NCBI GenBank assembly: GCA_002327525.1
Contig: DCWG01000053.1
Span: 1-58,676, forward strand
DNA length: 58,676 nt
Reading direction: 5' to 3'
Origin: Gammaproteobacteria bacterium UBA2168
Lineage (GTDB): Bacteria > Pseudomonadota > Gammaproteobacteria > Pseudomonadales > Azotimanducaceae
Shown: piece by piece, positions 56,297-58,676 of the stretch
Numbering within the stretch: the stretch's first letter is position 1
Layout: every line of letters starts with the position of its first letter
Notes under the pieces: generated by a model
The model's database searches: none
What the model saw: only the letters and a program-made list of their open reading frames with translations
Told to the model about the DNA's origin: nothing
Translations under genes and position numbers: made by a program

Positions 56297-57439
56297 ATGA
56301 GTGATGCATATGTAGTTGGCGTGGACATGATCAAGTTCGGCCGGTTTCCCGACCAGACCGTACCCCAAATCGGCTCCCAGTCGGCGCTGCTCGCGCTCGA
56401 CGACTGTGGACTGACCATTCAGGACATGGAGGCTCTGTACTGCGGCAACCTAGGCCAGGCAAGCGGCATGGTTGGGCAGCGGATTCTGCAGGAAATCGGT
56501 CAGACCGGTATTCCCGTGGTGAACGTCTCCAATGCCTGCGCCACGGGAGCCACAGCGTTCCGCGAGGCCTGGGCCTCCGTGAAAGCGGGTCTGTACGATA
56601 TCGTGCTGGCCGTGGGTGTCGAGCAGATGGGCAAGGGCCTTCTCGGCGGTGCCGGCGGCGCGACGGGAATTCCTAAAGAGGGTCTGCTCGGTTCCGGCAC
56701 CATGCCGGCCGTATTCGCCGAAGCAGGCATGGAGCACTCCAGCAAGTACGGCACCACCTTCGAGCAGTTCGCCAAGGTATCGGTGAAGAACCACCACCAC
56801 TCCACCATGAACCCGAAGGCCATGTATCAGATCGAGACGCCTCTCGATACGGTCATGAACGCAGAGATGATCTCCTACCCGAACACGAAGCTGATGTGTT
56901 CGGTCAACGTCGACGGCTCCGCCGCCGCGGTCATCGCCTCAGAGGCGAAGGCCAAGGAACTGGGTCTGATGAACCGCGCGATCAAGGTACGCGCGTCGGT
57001 TCTCACCTCCGATCCATGGCAGGAACGCGATCTCGTCATGCCGGATGTAAACAGCTGCACCCGCAAGGCGGTCGCCGCTGCGTACGAGATGGCCGGACTG
57101 GGACCCGATGACATCGATCTCGTGGAGCTGCACGACTGCTTCGCAACCGCCGAGATTCTTCACTACGAGAACCTCGGGCTTTGCGGCGACGGTGAGGCGG
57201 GACGCATGATCGACGACGGCGAAGTCGCCCTCGGCGGCCGTGTACCGGTTAACGTCTCCGGAGGTCTGCTGTCCAAGGGACACCCCCTGGGTGCCACCGG
57301 CATCGCCAACATCTATGAGGTGTCCACGCATCTGCGGGGCGAAGCAGGAGAACGTCAGGTGCAAGGTGCGCGCATCGGCCTCACGCACGTGATCGGTCTC
57401 GGCAGCGCCTGCGGCATCCACATCCTCGAAAAGGCATAA
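56297..57439 (+). CDS. SCP-x-type thiolase
   Basis: Thiolase-superfamily enzyme (380 aa) of the DUF35-linked class. Nucleophile Cys in NVSNACATGATAFREAW near residue 80, His in LVELHDCFATAEILHYE near 280, KGHPLGATGIAN near 330 and the second Cys in GLGSACGIHILEKA. GAGAG lies 9 bases before the ATG. Such pairs act in sterol side-chain, lipid or polyketide-like acyl-CoA chemistry; which one applies here cannot be told. Confidence 0.88.
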   Translation: MSDAYVVGVDMIKFGRFPDQTVPQIGSQSALLALDDCGLTIQDMEALYCGNLGQASGMVGQRILQEIGQTGIPVVNVSNACATGATAFREAWASVKAGLYDIVLAVGVEQMGKGLLGGAGGATGIPKEGLLGSGTMPAVFAEAGMEHSSKYGTTFEQFAKVSVKNHHHSTMNPKAMYQIETPLDTVMNAEMISYPNTKLMCSVNVDGSAAAVIASEAKAKELGLMNRAIKVRASVLTSDPWQERDLVMPDVNSCTRKAVAAAYEMAGLGPDDIDLVELHDCFATAEILHYENLGLCGDGEAGRMIDDGEVALGGRVPVNVSGGLLSKGHPLGATGIANIYEVSTHLRGEAGERQVQGARIGLTHVIGLGSACGIHILEKA

Positions 57440-57450
57440 CGCCTTGCCGG

Positions 57451-57503
57451 TGGGCCGTTTATCAGGCGGCCCACTGGATCTCCGCGGACCAAGGTCCGCG
57501 GAG
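57451..57503 (+). terminator. Two consecutive strong hairpins after the thiolase
   Basis: TGGGCCG and CGGCCCA (57451-57473) form a perfect 7-bp stem with a 9-base loop. CTCCGCGGACC-AA-GGTCCGCGGAG (57480-57503) is a near-perfect palindrome with 11-bp arms. No T-run follows either stem, so they may act as processing or REP-like elements as well as terminators. Confidence 0.6.
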
Positions 57504-57537
57504 ACTCACGTAACACCCTTCAATTCTCCGAAGCCCA

Positions 57538-58023
57538 ATGCGTATCGGCGTCGTCAGCGACACGCACAATAATCTCAAAAACGTCACGCGCATCGTCGAG
57601 CTGTTCAACGCGGCACGTGTGGAACGCATCATCCACACCGGCGATATTACCCAGGCGAAAACACTGGACGTCTTCGCACACCTCGATGCGCAGCTCTTTG
57701 GCGTTTTTGGAAACAACGACCAGGAGCGCGGCGCCTTGGAGGATGCGATCACGAGACATGGATTCACATTTCGCGATCCGCCGTTCGAACTCTCGTGGCA
57801 CGAACGGCGAATCATCGTGGTGCACGATCCGCTGGAGTTCAATGGCTCGCTGGCCTCTCATCACCAGCTAGCGCTGCACGGACACACGCACTTGCACCGC
57901 CTGGAGCGCAACGCTCACCACACGATCTTCAACCCCGGAGAGTGCGCCGGCCACATGACTGGTTACAACGCCATCGGTATCGTGGACCTCACCACGCTTG
58001 AGAGTGAGCTGATCAAATTCTGA
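57538..58023 (+). CDS. MJ0936/YfcE-like metallophosphoesterase
   Basis: Small calcineurin-fold phosphodiesterase, 161 aa. Metal-binding motifs in order: GVVSDTHNN at the N-terminus (Asp-x-His), HTGDIT near residue 37, GVFGNND near 60, VVHDPLEF and LHGHTHLHRLERN near 115. Cellular substrate is unknown; homologues cleave phosphodiesters in vitro. Starts 99 bp after the thiolase. Confidence 0.92.
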   Translation: MRIGVVSDTHNNLKNVTRIVELFNAARVERIIHTGDITQAKTLDVFAHLDAQLFGVFGNNDQERGALEDAITRHGFTFRDPPFELSWHERRIIVVHDPLEFNGSLASHHQLALHGHTHLHRLERNAHHTIFNPGECAGHMTGYNAIGIVDLTTLESELIKF

Positions 58024-58029
58024 TGTGAC

Positions 58030-58294
58030 TCAATCGGGTGTCAGAAACTCACCGGTCAAGCCACTAACTTGAGCCAGGCGCCTGTCGATGGTCGCCATCT
58101 TCGCGCCCGTTGCCTCGGCGAGCGCGACGTAGTGCGCATCGTACTCCGTCAGATTATGGCTCAGCCCCCACGAGCGATTCAAAACGGCGCAGCCGGAAAC
58201 AATTCCAGTCGAGGCGCATCAGACCCCGATGCATACCGGTCGCCTCCAGAGCCGAAACGTCACCACTTTGCTCCAGCCTGCGCAGGGCAGCTAT
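58030..58294 (-). pseudogene. VapC-like PIN-domain remnant, truncated and frameshifted
   Basis: The minus strand carries two pieces in different frames. The downstream piece reads NRSWGLSHNLTEYDAHYVAL then AEATGAKMATIDRRLAQV, the C-terminal half of VapC PIN ribonucleases including the NLTxYDAxYVALAE active-site motif. The upstream piece (ALRRLEQSGDVSALEATG, RLDWNCFRLRRFESLV) is the preceding part in another frame. The N-terminal PIN half is missing and the fragment abuts the ABC transporter stop. Nonfunctional remnant of a toxin gene. Confidence 0.7.
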
Positions 58295-58676
58295 CGATCT
58301 CCTTCCAGGGAGAGTGGCTGCCCCACTTCGACCACCCTGCCCCCCTCCACCTGCAACACCCTGTCGGCCATAGCCGCGAGGCCCGGGTCGTGGGTGGCAA
58401 CGACCCGGGTCATCGGCAGATCGACCAGCACCGCATGTACTCTAGATGCAGTATCGGCATCGAGATTCACCGTCCCCTCGTCGAGAAACAGGAAACGGGG
58501 ATTGCTGTACAGCGCACGTGCCAGCAGGATCCTCTGCGTCTGTCCGGCGGATAGAGCGGATCCCATGTCTCCGATAGGCGTGTCCAGGCCCATGGGCAGC
58601 CTCTGTGCGAACTCATCCACGGCGGCCTGCCGACAGGCAGTTTCCAATCGCTGCGCATCGGCCTCCGCCGCGAAAA
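58291..58676 (-). CDS. Bacteriocin-type ABC exporter, C-terminal ATPase part (partial)
   Basis: The last 128 residues of an ABC exporter, open at the window edge. AVDEFAQRLPMGLDTPIGDM then GSALSAGQTQRILLARALYS then RFLFLDEGTVNLDADT are close to the CvaB/RaxB branch, which exports double-glycine-leader peptides after cleaving them with an N-terminal C39 peptidase. The signature is LSAGQ where LSGGQ is usual. H-loop VVATHDPGLAA is present. Peptidase and membrane parts would lie right of base 58676. Confidence 0.85.
   Translation of the reverse strand, partial: FAAEADAQRLETACRQAAVDEFAQRLPMGLDTPIGDMGSALSAGQTQRILLARALYSNPRFLFLDEGTVNLDADTASRVHAVLVDLPMTRVVATHDPGLAAMADRVLQVEGGRVVEVGQPLSLEGDR

Overview
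The window reads as a chromosomal segment of a fairly GC-rich gammaproteobacterium, probably free-living and with a compact genome. The evidence is conserved gene order: a dcw division and cell-wall cluster beside rnpB, rsmI and lpoA; petABC-sspAB; zapE-rplM-rpsI; the mla-ibaG-murA-hisGD run; yrbG-kdsC-lptCAB-rpoN-hpf-ptsN-rapZ-ptsO-mgtE; pmbA-yjgA-tldD; yhdP-rng-maf-mreDCB; and gatCAB. Proteins in these blocks resemble Pseudomonas-type gammaproteobacterial versions, including a short-form HisG and a Rieske/cytochrome b/c1 operon. Most neighbours overlap by 1-14 bases. The species cannot be named from sequence alone.

Layout. 1-10814 (minus): ftsA (partial), ftsQ, murC, ftsW, murD, mraY, murE, ftsI, ftsL, rsmH, mraZ. 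murF, murG and murB/ddl are absent from this cluster. 10815-11149 is a dense control region: a sigma-70-like promoter, three MraZ boxes, two perfect DnaA boxes and inverted repeats. 11150-12378: rnpB and rsmI (minus). 12377-15157: lpoA, yraN and a BON lipoprotein (plus). 15162-18958: sspB, sspA, petC, petB, petA (minus). 19144-19269: a 21-bp tandem repeat. 19302-21321: rpsI, rplM, zapE (minus); degS follows on plus. 22651-29332 (minus): phospholipid-transport genes mlaFEDCB, then ibaG, murA, hisG, hisD. 29487-37825 (plus): yrbG, LPS genes kdsC and lptCAB, rpoN, hpf, the nitrogen PTS genes and mgtE.

37889-40482 is an accessory cassette between mgtE and pmbA: an ethanolamine-type APC permease, a deiodinase-family selenoprotein whose reading frame crosses an in-frame UGA followed by a bSECIS-like hairpin, and a RidA-family gene broken by an in-frame TAA. 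This is the most unusual part of the window.

40486-52373 holds pmbA, yjgA/darP (plus), tldD, yhdP, rng, maf, mreD, mreC and mreB. 52594-55807 is gatCAB (plus), followed by a DUF35/thiolase pair and a small metallophosphoesterase. The right edge carries a decayed VapC-like PIN fragment and the C-terminal ATPase part of a CvaB/RaxB-like bacteriocin-type ABC exporter.

Together the core genes cover cell-wall precursor synthesis and septation, rod shape (MreBCD), outer-membrane lipid and LPS transport (Mla, Lpt), respiration (bc1) and Asn/Gln-tRNA amidation. The cassette suggests selenium-dependent redox chemistry on an imported amine or amino-acid-like substrate; that role is an inference.
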